Shown here piece after piece: positions 26,796-34,190 of a stretch of 55,634 bases of DNA. The notes under the pieces were generated by a model. The model did no database searches. It saw only the letters and a program-made list of their open reading frames with translations, and had not been told where the DNA came from. The number at the start of each line of letters is the position of its first letter. The stretch's first letter is position 1. The translations under genes and the position numbers were made by a program. The stretch comes from a virus: the IMG/VR virus record IMGVR_UViG_3300044796_000576, positions 1 to 55,634 of that record. One strand, written 5' to 3'.

Positions 26796-28233
26796 TATTT
26801 AGCGCGCGTTTTTTAGCACGCAGTTGGTCTATGAGCGAGCCATCTTTGCACCGATGGAAGAGCACGGCGCCCGGCGGCACCCATTGGGCAAGGGATTGGG
26901 GCGAGGAAAAATGCGGGGCGGGGCCGGCGGAAGGATGGAGCGTGCCGTTGACCATGCCCCACCGCGCGCAAAATGACCGGCTGCAATCATGGGTGCGACC
27001 AACTAGGTCCGGGGTCATGTCTGAGTCGAAGGCCGTGCCATAGCCTGCCGCCATCGCGTGTGGCGCACTGTTGGCGAAATTAGCCGGGTAAATGGCGGTG
27101 CCGTTCATGTGGCCCATGCCCGGCACGACCGGCCCCATGATGGGGTGGCCACAGTTCCGATATTCGAGCCAGAGCGAGGACAACCAGTTAGGTTGAAGGG
27201 GAACACAATCCGCCTCGAACCAAAACCAAGGCTGGTGGCAGGCCGCTTGAATATGCAGGGCGGTTGACTGAAAGGCGATGTTGGCAGCATCGGGCCAGTT
27301 TTCGCGCACGGGCCGGGGATAGACAAATTCATGGACGTGGCGGAACGCGCGTTGCGCGGCGGCGCGCAGACGCGACATCCAGGCCGGGCCGAGTGAGGGA
27401 TCATGCGAAAGGAGGCAGTCGAATTGGTTTTGACCGTCCAACTCAACCATCCAGTCCAGACATTTAAGCATCAAGTCCGCGTCTTTGACGCAAACAGGCA
27501 AAACGACCAAGAGCGGCGGCGGCGCGGACAGGCCCGCTTGGTCACGCAATAATTCAATGAGGGTGCCGTCTTTGTTGCGGTGAAAGAGGACCGCTTCCGG
27601 GTCGAACTTGGCCAGGGTGAAGGCGTGGCGGGGCGTGCCGGTTTTGGTAAACCGGAAAGTCGGCGGCAAACCTTGCTGGCCCCAAACCTGTTGAATGAGG
27701 GGAGTATGCTCAACGAAATCTATGGCCGTGCGGGACAGTTGGATGTCGAATGTTTCGGCGACGGGCTTGAAGAAGGCAAAGGCGGTGTCGGGATAAACGG
27801 CAATGCCACTCATCATCGTGGCCGGACAGTCCACGCGGTTACAGGAATAACGGCAGGCGAGAAAATCACTAACCGTGCCGGCGTAGGCTTTTTCCAAAGC
27901 ATCAAGCCAGCCGGCACGGAGCGGGACGGCGTCCGGTTCCAGCCAGAGCCAGCCGTCAATGTTCTGCGTGGAACAATGTTTGGCGGCGGTAAGCCAGAGC
28001 GAATTGCTGCCGGCTATCCAGCCGGTGACGGCCTGACCGTTGGTGATGAATTCCGTGTGGTCGAAACTTTCGCCAGCCAGGGCCACGGCAGTTTTGGCTT
28101 GGGGCCAGGACAAGTCGGCGTCGGCAACAATCAAGGCCGAATGGCCGGGACAGCCGCCGAGTTGTTTGATCCACCGAAGCAGGTTGAACAGCAAAAAAAT
28201 GTCCCCGCCGTGAACTGGTAAAACGCAGGTCAT
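26788..28233 (-). CDS. Tandem-duplicated glycosyltransferase-like protein
   Basis: 481 residues made of two related halves. Half one (1-~240) has 'WLWLEPDAVPLRAGWLDAL' at 95-113 and ends 'VLFHRNKDGTLIELLR' (215-230). Half two has 'WFWFEADCVPLQPNWLSSL' at about 336-354 and ends 'VLFHRCKDGSLIDQLR' near the C-terminus. The E-x-D motifs fit GT-A metal sites. The duplication suggests a bifunctional transferase or a polymerising enzyme. The start at 28233 is fixed by an ATGA overlap. Substrate unknown. Confidence 0.6.
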   Translation of the reverse strand: MTCVLPVHGGDIFLLFNLLRWIKQLGGCPGHSALIVADADLSWPQAKTAVALAGESFDHTEFITNGQAVTGWIAGSNSLWLTAAKHCSTQNIDGWLWLEPDAVPLRAGWLDALEKAYAGTVSDFLACRYSCNRVDCPATMMSGIAVYPDTAFAFFKPVAETFDIQLSRTAIDFVEHTPLIQQVWGQQGLPPTFRFTKTGTPRHAFTLAKFDPEAVLFHRNKDGTLIELLRDQAGLSAPPPLLVVLPVCVKDADLMLKCLDWMVELDGQNQFDCLLSHDPSLGPAWMSRLRAAAQRAFRHVHEFVYPRPVRENWPDAANIAFQSTALHIQAACHQPWFWFEADCVPLQPNWLSSLWLEYRNCGHPIMGPVVPGMGHMNGTAIYPANFANSAPHAMAAGYGTAFDSDMTPDLVGRTHDCSRSFCARWGMVNGTLHPSAGPAPHFSSPQSLAQWVPPGAVLFHRCKDGSLIDQLRAKKRALNNV

Positions 28234-28907
28234 TTGAGAATCCAACAGCGCGGATCAAGTGCTTCCAAAGATTTTGGCGTCAGGTGTTTTTTTATGATGT
28301 CCACCGGGACGTGGACTTTGAGTTTGAGGGGACACAGGCAGGCTTCGCAAATGCCCAGGTTTGCGTCGGAAGGAGTCTTTAATTCCAGTTTTTGGGCGGT
28401 TTCAATCCGGCGGCGGATTGTCTCACTGGCGAACACGGTGAACCAACGGGTCAAATCGCCCAAGCCGTTTTGCGGACAGGTGGCGCAGATGACCGCACGA
28501 GGTTCGGCTTCCGCTGCCGGCACGGTCGGGAAACCTTCGCCCTGCCATTCTTCCAGCAAGACGGCGCCGGCAGACAGTTGCCGGATTTTATCGCCCACAG
28601 CAATGAGCGGCTTTAACAGGCTGGCCGTTTTTTTTGTTTCCAAATGGGTCGGCCCTCCTTTCCGCAGGACATAAACGTCCGCGCCGGGAATGCCCAGGAC
28701 GCGGAGCGCGTTTTGTTGGTCAATGAAGTTGCCAATGGCGACGGGGTCCGTAGCCAGGCCCAGGTGCGGATTGCTGACGGCTATCCCCTGAAACCAGGTG
28801 ACAGCTTCGTTGAAAGACCAAAATTGTTTGGTTTGTTTGACGGGGGCGATGGTGACGACAAATCCGCCGGGCGGACATTCGGTGCGCGATTTTAAACGAA
28901 CAGCCAT
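28230..28907 (-). CDS. Cys-rich protein heading the sugar-modification operon
   Basis: 225 residues from ATG 28907. A more upstream ATG at 29030 would add a low-complexity extension. The C-terminal third has 'AVICATCPQNGLGDLTRWFT' and then 'LGICEACLCPLKLKVHVPVD', two CxxC sites plus a CxC consistent with a zinc site, and ends 'LDPRCWILK'. It resembles phage proteins of unknown function. ATGA-coupled to the tandem glycosyltransferase gene. Confidence 0.5.
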   Translation of the reverse strand: MAVRLKSRTECPPGGFVVTIAPVKQTKQFWSFNEAVTWFQGIAVSNPHLGLATDPVAIGNFIDQQNALRVLGIPGADVYVLRKGGPTHLETKKTASLLKPLIAVGDKIRQLSAGAVLLEEWQGEGFPTVPAAEAEPRAVICATCPQNGLGDLTRWFTVFASETIRRRIETAQKLELKTPSDANLGICEACLCPLKLKVHVPVDIIKKHLTPKSLEALDPRCWILK

Positions 28908-28938
28908 GCCAGGAAGGTGGCACGGGGACCGGGGAGTT

Positions 28939-29175
28939 TCAAGGCTTGGGGGGCAACTTAAAAAGAAAATAGTCCACGCCTTGGGGCAATCTTTGCCAAT
29001 GGGTCGGGGAATTCGGATTTGGTTTGGCAAACTGGTTTATGAGCGACACCACGCGCTGGCGGTAAGTCTTGCGGGTGAAAATTCCAATAAAGGCTGGGTG
29101 CAGGGAAAAACTCAAATGTAGGGCGCGGTCCTGATCGTCAAAACCAATGGGACTTATCCAGATAACTAGCCAGTT
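28939..29175 (-). pseudogene. Beheaded gene remnant next to the restriction-modification insertion
   Basis: An open frame of 78 codons without ATG: '...GFDDQDRALHLSFSLHPAF', 'IFTRKTYRQRVVSLINQF', ending 'YFLFKLPPKP'. It runs up to the 3' end of the restriction endonuclease gene. Its composition looks like a real protein C-terminus. I infer that the R-M/IS insertion removed the 5' part. Alternatively it starts at a TTG inside and is intact but short. Confidence 0.4.
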
Positions 29176-30164
29176 TTAAAAAGCTCGTCAGACGGCTTCC
29201 ATCCTCTGGCGTAACTGTCCGCCCGTTTAAGCCATTCCTTTATCCGATTTTCCGGCGGCACTTTCTTGCGCCAATACTCCTCAAAAAGAGATTCGTCAAG
29301 GTCGTGGGCCGCCTTGACCATTTCTTTTTCTATCGCCTTCAATGAAGTCAAAATGCGGTTTCCGCCGCGCTGTTTTCCAACCACGCTGCCCGCAGTAAAC
29401 AAGTCCCGTGTTTGCGGACAGAACACGTTTTTGTATTTGAGAAAGAAAAACGCGACATCATTGTATTTTCCCTTTTCCCTAGAACCGCTCACTACTTGGG
29501 GGCACAGCAACGCGCCCTCCGCTCGCAGCCTGGTCTTTTCCCATTTGGGCAGGCTCATATACAGCTTGATTTTGACGGGCAACCCCGGTCCGCTTTCATC
29601 CTCCAGCCACCACAGCATTTCTCCGGGCCGCAATCGCCCGCGAGAGTATTTTCGGATGTGCCACATTTTCTGCTTCGCCGACAGCTTGTAAAATTCGTCG
29701 TAGGAAACGCCCATCGTCTTGAAAAGCGATTTCTTCTTGTCGTCGTCCATTTCCAAAACGAATCGCGGCGCGTGCGAAATGCGAACATGGGTGATTTTTT
29801 CTTCGTATCTACCCCACTTCACAGAAGGCGCACCGCCCATTTTCCCAAAGACGACATAAATCTGCGTCACATCCGGGTCGCGCATTCCTTCAAAGACGCT
29901 GTTGCCGACGCTTTGCCACGAATCTTTGTTTGTGGTTTTAACCTCCACGCCAAACCCATTGGCGCGAATGTCAGGAAACGCATGAGGATTGAAAGTTGGA
30001 TTGATTTCAATGCGCTCGCCTTGGGCGACGGATTTCAGGACTTCAAAAACCCGTTTCTCAAATGCTTCCGGGGAACGGTATTGGGATTGAGGGTCTTGAA
30101 TATCCTTGCCTAACTGTGAGCACGCTTTGTCTAATAACGTCTCAAACTGCGCCAAAGTCATCAT
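29166..30164 (-). CDS. Type II restriction endonuclease (PD-(D/E)xK)
   Basis: 332 residues from the ATG that overlaps the methyltransferase stop (30161-30164). 'FPDIRANGFGVEVKTTNKDSW' holds the catalytic triad Asp65, Glu74 and Lys76 in this numbering. The rest is a Lys-rich alpha/beta protein. Next to and co-transcribed with a C5 methyltransferase, so it should cut the sequence that the methyltransferase protects. The recognition sequence is unknown. Confidence 0.75.
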   Translation of the reverse strand: MMTLAQFETLLDKACSQLGKDIQDPQSQYRSPEAFEKRVFEVLKSVAQGERIEINPTFNPHAFPDIRANGFGVEVKTTNKDSWQSVGNSVFEGMRDPDVTQIYVVFGKMGGAPSVKWGRYEEKITHVRISHAPRFVLEMDDDKKKSLFKTMGVSYDEFYKLSAKQKMWHIRKYSRGRLRPGEMLWWLEDESGPGLPVKIKLYMSLPKWEKTRLRAEGALLCPQVVSGSREKGKYNDVAFFFLKYKNVFCPQTRDLFTAGSVVGKQRGGNRILTSLKAIEKEMVKAAHDLDESLFEEYWRKKVPPENRIKEWLKRADSYARGWKPSDELFKTG

Positions 30165-31162
30165 GTCAGGCAGTCTCTTACCGCCTTCGCAATATGCCAA
30201 GCCAAAACCGGCGGCACAGCGTTCCCGACCTGCCTCTCTGTTTCCCGCAATCCGCCGCTGAAAATGAAGTTATCAGGGAAGGATTGAAATCGCGCCGCTT
30301 CCCGCATGGAGATTCGGCGGTCAAGCTCGTAGTGGAATTGAATGTTGCCGTGGCACTCTGCTCGCATCGTGTCCGCTGGCTTGTCGGCTTTAAGGGTGCG
30401 GTCGCCCTGCTCGCTACTTTTGGCGGCGCGACTCCAAATGTGATTGGTTGCCTTGTTCTCCGGCGCGTTTTTTAAATCGCCCACGGCTTCTTTCGCGGTG
30501 ATCCACGCGGCGGGTGTCACCGTCCCCATTGGCGGGACAAACTTTTTTGTGCGTCCCCGCGTTCCAATGATGAACACGCGCTCGCGCATTTGCGGCACGC
30601 CGTAGTCCGCCGCGAGATAAATATGCGGCACTGGCACATCGTAGCCCAAATCTTTGAACGCGCCAATTATCTCATCGCAAAAATCCTTGTTGACCGGCAT
30701 AAGCAAGCCTTTGACGTTCTCGGCCACAAACACGCGCGGTTGCGTCCGGCGCACGGCCTCGACCATCGCTTTGTAAAGATTCGTCCGCACGCCGTCAGAG
30801 CCTTTCAGAATGCCGTTGATTGAAACGTCCTGACATGGAAAACCGCCGATAACAACGTCGGCGGTTTTTGGCAGCGTGGAAAGAACTTCCCAAACGTCGT
30901 CACAATTTATTTCGTGCTTCAAGTTGGCTTTATACGTTTTGCACGCACTCGGTTTGATGTCGTTCGCCCACACAATGCGATACGGCAGGCGGTCATACAA
31001 CTTGCCTAGAAACTTGAAGCCGCCAAGAAACCCCATGTCCAGCCCGCCGCAACCGGAGAAAAGCGAAACGACGGAAAACTCGTTCGGAATTTTCTTTCCG
31101 GCGACAGCCGCCGCAATCTGCCCGAAACTGGCGGGCAGCGGTTGAATCAGCATCTTTGTCAT
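30161..31162 (-). CDS. DNA cytosine-5 methyltransferase (R-M system)
   Basis: 333 residues with all classical motifs: I 'SLFSGCGGLDMGF', IV 'GGFPCQDVS' with the catalytic Cys, VI 'ENVKGL', VIII 'QMRERVFIIG', IX 'RRISMREAARFQSFPDNF' and X 'QVGNAVPPVLA'. The target-recognition region lies about 215-270. It methylates cytosine in a specific site, protecting DNA from the partner nuclease. The start is overlapped by the small zinc-ribbon gene. An R-M pair carried by a phage may defend the lysogen against other phages or stabilise the element. Confidence 0.88.
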   Translation of the reverse strand: MTKMLIQPLPASFGQIAAAVAGKKIPNEFSVVSLFSGCGGLDMGFLGGFKFLGKLYDRLPYRIVWANDIKPSACKTYKANLKHEINCDDVWEVLSTLPKTADVVIGGFPCQDVSINGILKGSDGVRTNLYKAMVEAVRRTQPRVFVAENVKGLLMPVNKDFCDEIIGAFKDLGYDVPVPHIYLAADYGVPQMRERVFIIGTRGRTKKFVPPMGTVTPAAWITAKEAVGDLKNAPENKATNHIWSRAAKSSEQGDRTLKADKPADTMRAECHGNIQFHYELDRRISMREAARFQSFPDNFIFSGGLRETERQVGNAVPPVLAWHIAKAVRDCLT

Positions 31163-31347
31163 TTTGCGGGCTGCGGCAGGTTTTTGAAGCTGATTGTTTT
31201 AAGCGCGAACACTCCGCGATAACTACGGAAAAACGCGGCGGCTGCCTGTAAATGATTATTGAATTTCCGGCATTGTTCGCAGCGCGTGACATTATTTCCA
31301 ATTGCAATCCATCCGCTACCGCCACATTCCGTGCATTTTGTTTTCAT
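31159..31347 (-). CDS. Small zinc-ribbon protein of the R-M cassette
   Basis: 62 residues: 'KTKCTECGGSGWI' and 'TRCEQCRKFNN' give two CxxC pairs, as in a short zinc ribbon. Overlaps (4 nt each) with the methyltransferase start and the transposase-fragment stop. Function unknown. It could be a cassette regulator, or a fused remnant created when the element inserted. Confidence 0.5.
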   Translation of the reverse strand: MKTKCTECGGSGWIAIGNNVTRCEQCRKFNNHLQAAAAFFRSYRGVFALKTISFKNLPQPAK

Positions 31348-31748
31348 ATTTCTTGAATGAGTTTTTTGTAAGGCATCGTCCGGCCAATCGCGCCGGTCAA
31401 AGTCGCCTTGATTTGTTCCCCGGTTGTCATTGAAAGCGAGTTTTGCCGCGTGGCAAATTCGTCAACATAGCGCGGCAAATGTTTGACCGTCATGTTGTGA
31501 AATGTTCCATAGTAACCGCGCTTTAGCAACGCCCAAAACGAATCAATCCCCTGCGTGTGCGCCCGGCCATTCACATATTCACCGGCGCTATGCTTGACTG
31601 CAACGTGTGAGGCGACTTTCGCGCCGATGTATCCACGATGGTCGTCAGTGTAAAGCGTCGCGGTTGGCGCAATGCGCCGGTCAATAATTTCGTGCAATAC
31701 TTGTTTGCTGGCGACTTCGGTCATGGGGTTGCCTTCATTTGCATCCAA
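31344..31748 (-). mobile_element. C-terminal fragment of an IS1595/ISXO2-type transposase
   Basis: The frame resembles the second half of ISXO2-like transposases: 'TEVASKQVLHEIIDRR', 'TLYTDDHRGYIGAKVAS', 'VKHSAGEYVNGRAHTQGID', 'SFWALLKRGYYGTFH' and 'RYVDEFATRQN'. Roughly the N-terminal half of a full transposase is missing, and the usual Glu of 'GIESFW' is Asp here. No terminal inverted repeats were located. The frame runs into the 3' end of the 157-residue gene. It is likely the scar of a mobile element that carried, or landed beside, the R-M genes. Confidence 0.7.
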
Positions 31749-32194
31749 AAGGGCTTTCTCCTGGCAATTATCCCCAAAGCTTTTTCGCTATCCCCTTTGA
31801 AAATTAGAGCATGAACGACCGGGGGCGTGGTGATGAAAAATAATCCGGTAAGGCCGGAAAGCGAGTCAACGAGTGAAGCCACCTGCTTTTCAATAGTGGC
31901 TTCGTCGCCCGAAAGTTTTGCGGCCCACCAGGATTTTTTATCGCCACTTTCCCAAGCCTTGCCGCTGTTGTCCGCGTAGTAACGGAAGCGGTAGGTGACA
32001 ATCCATTCGGTCAGGGTGGAATCATAACGCCAGCATTGAGCGGTGATGTTGCCGCCGAATGGCCATTCTTTGCCGGGGGGGACTGCCATGAACCACATGC
32101 CCAGGTAATAACGGCCCGACACAAAAACAAAACAAGTAGTGTCCCACGGGATGGCACAAGGGTCTTTTATCTGTTTGGCTTCGGCTTCAGTCAT
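31721..32194 (-). CDS. 157-residue protein, unknown, possibly 3'-altered
   Basis: The pattern 'WFMAVPPGKEWPFGGNITAQ', 'WRYDSTLTEWIVTYRFRYYA' and 'DKKSWWAAKLSGDEATIEKQ' resembles a phage protein type of unknown function. Its last residues (FWMQMKATP) lie in the transposase overlap and may not be native. ATGA-coupled to the upstream gene (32191-32194). The mobile element may have replaced its normal end. Confidence 0.5.
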   Translation of the reverse strand: MTEAEAKQIKDPCAIPWDTTCFVFVSGRYYLGMWFMAVPPGKEWPFGGNITAQCWRYDSTLTEWIVTYRFRYYADNSGKAWESGDKKSWWAAKLSGDEATIEKQVASLVDSLSGLTGLFFITTPPVVHALIFKGDSEKALGIIARRKPFWMQMKATP

Positions 32195-32610
32195 GGCAGG
32201 GGGCCGGTGTATTTAAAAAGGGCATTGCCGATTCTTTGCTTGTCGGCAGTCAAGGTTTCCTCAATCCAACCTTTAATCAGATTTTTCTCGTCGAGTTGGA
32301 ACAGCGGAAACAGTATCCGGCGGACGATTTGCAGCGCCGGTTCAAAGCCGTCTCCATCTTTCGGCGTGACGGAAACGGACAGGTGTTCACACCAGCCGAG
32401 GGGTTCGGGCTGTTGCTCAAGGGAATAAACCAAGCGCCAACCGTCAAAAATATGAACGACAAAATTGGGGTCCCTGCCAATAGCGCGATCAAGCTGGTTC
32501 ATGCGCCTCATCAAGCCGCTCAAGGTTTCCCGATGCAATAAGGCGTGCGCTCGCACCTGCGCGACACCGGCGATGACAGTGTCGTTAATGATTAGGACTC
32601 GTGGCTTCAC
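32191..32610 (-). CDS. 139-residue protein, unknown
   Basis: Beta/alpha protein with 'MKPRVLIINDTVIAGVAQ' at the start and 'DGWRLVYSLEQQPEPLGWCE', 'HLSVSVTPKDG' in the middle. This resembles phage-encoded proteins of unknown function. ATGA overlaps with both neighbours. No catalytic motif is apparent. Confidence 0.5.
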   Translation of the reverse strand: MKPRVLIINDTVIAGVAQVRAHALLHRETLSGLMRRMNQLDRAIGRDPNFVVHIFDGWRLVYSLEQQPEPLGWCEHLSVSVTPKDGDGFEPALQIVRRILFPLFQLDEKNLIKGWIEETLTADKQRIGNALFKYTGPLP

Positions 32611-33389
32611 GCGCGGACTTGGGACAGGTTGGGGGCTTGGGCCGGGACATGAACTTGCAGGGAAGCGATGTCGCGCATTTTTTGCATTGCGGCTTCGACA
32701 TTATTATCCACGGTAAAAATGCGCTTATGAGGCCAACCCGCCATTGCCGTTTTCCAATACACGCCGCCAATGGCATTTTTCATAAAAACGACATAGTCAC
32801 AACTGACGGGGATGGCACCGCCCCGGTGTGCAATGTCCACGCCGCGAAGTTCGATCTCAATTTTGCTTCGTTCCACTTGTTCCTGAAGTTGAGAGAACAC
32901 TTTCAATTCAACGTGGCAAAAGGCGACCCGCACCAGACGTTTCTTTTCCAGGGACGCGACGGCCAGCATGGAGATTGACGCGGGGGCGGCTTTGGCCGTG
33001 GCGGAATGAACTTCGCTGCCATTGTTCACACGCAAGCCGCTAAGTCCTTTGATGATGCGGTCGGTTAATATGGCTGCCAAGGTTGGGGTGTCCAGCCGAT
33101 TGGCCAGTTCGATATAGTCAACGGGTTTTTCGACCGGGATTTCAATAATCTGCGGCGGTAGCGGTTCAGCCAGAAGCGCCTTGGCATAAAGCGCCTTGAT
33201 TCGTTCTTTCAGCAAAGGCACGACATTGACAGAAGCTAATGCCCGGTGCTTGTCATCGGTCAGACATTCTTCCTGTGATTTAGTCAACAATGGTCGGACG
33301 GTAATAAACGGGTCTTTGCTGCGAAGCCTGACAAAAGCTGCGGCCAGGCTTTCGATTTCATCTTCATTCCATTTGATTCGTGTTTTCAT
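32607..33389 (-). CDS. Protein with W-rich N-terminus and possible DUF2325-like C-terminus
   Basis: 260 residues from ATG 33389, chosen for the 4-nt overlap with fic. The N-terminal 'IKWNEDEIESLAAAFVRLR' has a SANT/Myb-like helix character. The C-terminal ~90 residues ('VRVAFCHVELKVFSQLQEQV', 'GVDIAHRGGAIPVSCDYVVF', 'VYWKTAMAGWPHKRIFTVD') recall the DUF2325 nucleotide-type fold. Both assignments are tentative. The role may be regulatory. It sits between Fic and the unknown 139-residue protein. Confidence 0.45.
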   Translation of the reverse strand: MKTRIKWNEDEIESLAAAFVRLRSKDPFITVRPLLTKSQEECLTDDKHRALASVNVVPLLKERIKALYAKALLAEPLPPQIIEIPVEKPVDYIELANRLDTPTLAAILTDRIIKGLSGLRVNNGSEVHSATAKAAPASISMLAVASLEKKRLVRVAFCHVELKVFSQLQEQVERSKIEIELRGVDIAHRGGAIPVSCDYVVFMKNAIGGVYWKTAMAGWPHKRIFTVDNNVEAAMQKMRDIASLQVHVPAQAPNLSQVRA

Positions 33390-33856
33390 AGTGGTGGTAT
33401 GTGATTCAGTGCGGAGAGGGTTTGATAGTAAAAGGTATGCAGGAAACCGAGGGGGAATTGTCTCATTTGCCAGGCCCATAACATTCGTCCTGAACGGCCA
33501 TTGCCGTCTGTAAAGGGGTGCAATAGCTCGTAGGCGATGTGAGAGGCAAAGGCGGTGTCGGTAACTACCGGGGTAATGACAAGGGGGCGTTCCAGGCGGG
33601 AAAGCAGGCCGGTGAGTTGTTCGCGGATCGCCGGCCCGCCTCTGGCGGCAATCCGCCCGCCGATGACAACGTCCAAGCCGGGTTTGTCGCGCAATCTCGC
33701 ACCGGGCTGATAAATTTTTACAAATCGTTCCAGGTCATGCACGGTGACTGTTTCCAGGCCCATGAAGCGGTGACACTCGGCAATCTCGGCGGTGGTGGGT
33801 TGGCGCAGGATGCCTTCGATGGCATTGCTTTCGGCGATAAAGGTTTTGGCGTCCAT
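33386..33856 (-). CDS. fic: Fic-domain AMP-transferase (autoinhibited type)
   Basis: 156 residues. The Fic core motif is complete at His113-Arg124 (HPFTDGNGRSGR), where His113 is the catalytic base. The N-terminal 'ESNAIEGI' matches the inhibitory helix [S/T]xxxE[G/N] (Ser10, Glu14, Gly15), so activity is probably held in check by its own Glu. The family transfers AMP (or another nucleotide part) to hydroxyls on proteins. In a phage it could target a host protein or act as a lysogen toxin. A 124-nt hairpin precedes the gene. Confidence 0.8.
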   Translation of the reverse strand: MDAKTFIAESNAIEGILRQPTTAEIAECHRFMGLETVTVHDLERFVKIYQPGARLRDKPGLDVVIGGRIAARGGPAIREQLTGLLSRLERPLVITPVVTDTAFASHIAYELLHPFTDGNGRSGRMLWAWQMRQFPLGFLHTFYYQTLSALNHIPPL

Positions 33857-33990
33857 AAAAAAGGAACAGTCAGTGGCGTGCGTGAAGGCGATGGCCCAAG
33901 CTGTAATCCACTTGTGAGAAACTCAGCTTGTAGGGGTATGGCCAATACCTTCGAGCAAAGCTACGCACGCGGCGGCTGACTGTTCCGAAA
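33857..33990 (-). ncRNA. Extended hairpin element upstream of fic (possible structured RNA or MITE)
   Basis: 33863-33986 folds on itself: GGAACAGTCAG (33863-33873) pairs with CTGACTGTTCC (33976-33986), GCGTGCGT (33876-33883) with ACGCACGC (33963-33970), a GAAGG..GGCC arm with GGCC..CCTTC, and CAAGCTG (33897-33903) with CAGCTTG (33924-33930). About 37 pairs occur in 124 nt. On the minus strand the last stem arm is followed by TTTTTT and then the fic ATG, so it could act as an attenuator, a ncRNA terminator or an inserted palindromic element. Confidence 0.5.
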
Positions 33991-34002
33991 GATTTCATGC
34001 CC

Positions 34003-34083
34003 TTAACAGAATTTAACCTTGCGCAGATCAACTCCGCATTGGGGACAAAAGTTGAAGGTCAAAATTCGGGACAGCTTTCTCAT
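34003..34083 (-). CDS. 26-residue mini zinc ribbon
   Basis: MRKLSRILTFNFCPQCGVDL and then RKVKFC: one CPQC pair plus a terminal Cys. The protein ends with a clean TAA. It is too short to be certain, but the Phe/Cys pattern looks like a zinc-ribbon tip. It lies upstream of the hairpin element and fic. Confidence 0.35.
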   Translation of the reverse strand: MRKLSRILTFNFCPQCGVDLRKVKFC

Positions 34084-34135
34084 GGGACAGACTTTATTTA
34101 ATGTTGGTGGTGGTCGTCAAGCACAATTTGGGCAC

Positions 34136-34170
34136 AAAAAAGGCGCGTTCCGTTAAGGTCGGAACGCGCC
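34136..34170 (-). terminator. Rho-independent terminator after the 34191-34883 gene
   Basis: On the minus strand GGCGCGTTCCG - ACCTTAA - CGGAACGCGCC (11-bp stem) is followed by TTTTTT, 21 nt after the stop codon at 34191. This is a classic intrinsic terminator. Confidence 0.85.
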
Positions 34171-34190
34171 GGGTTTGGTGCCTCCTGGCG

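Noticed and set aside
33863-33986. Hammerhead or twister ribozyme
   Set aside because: I checked for the core motifs (CUGAUGA/GAAA and the twister loops) by eye on both strands and did not find them.
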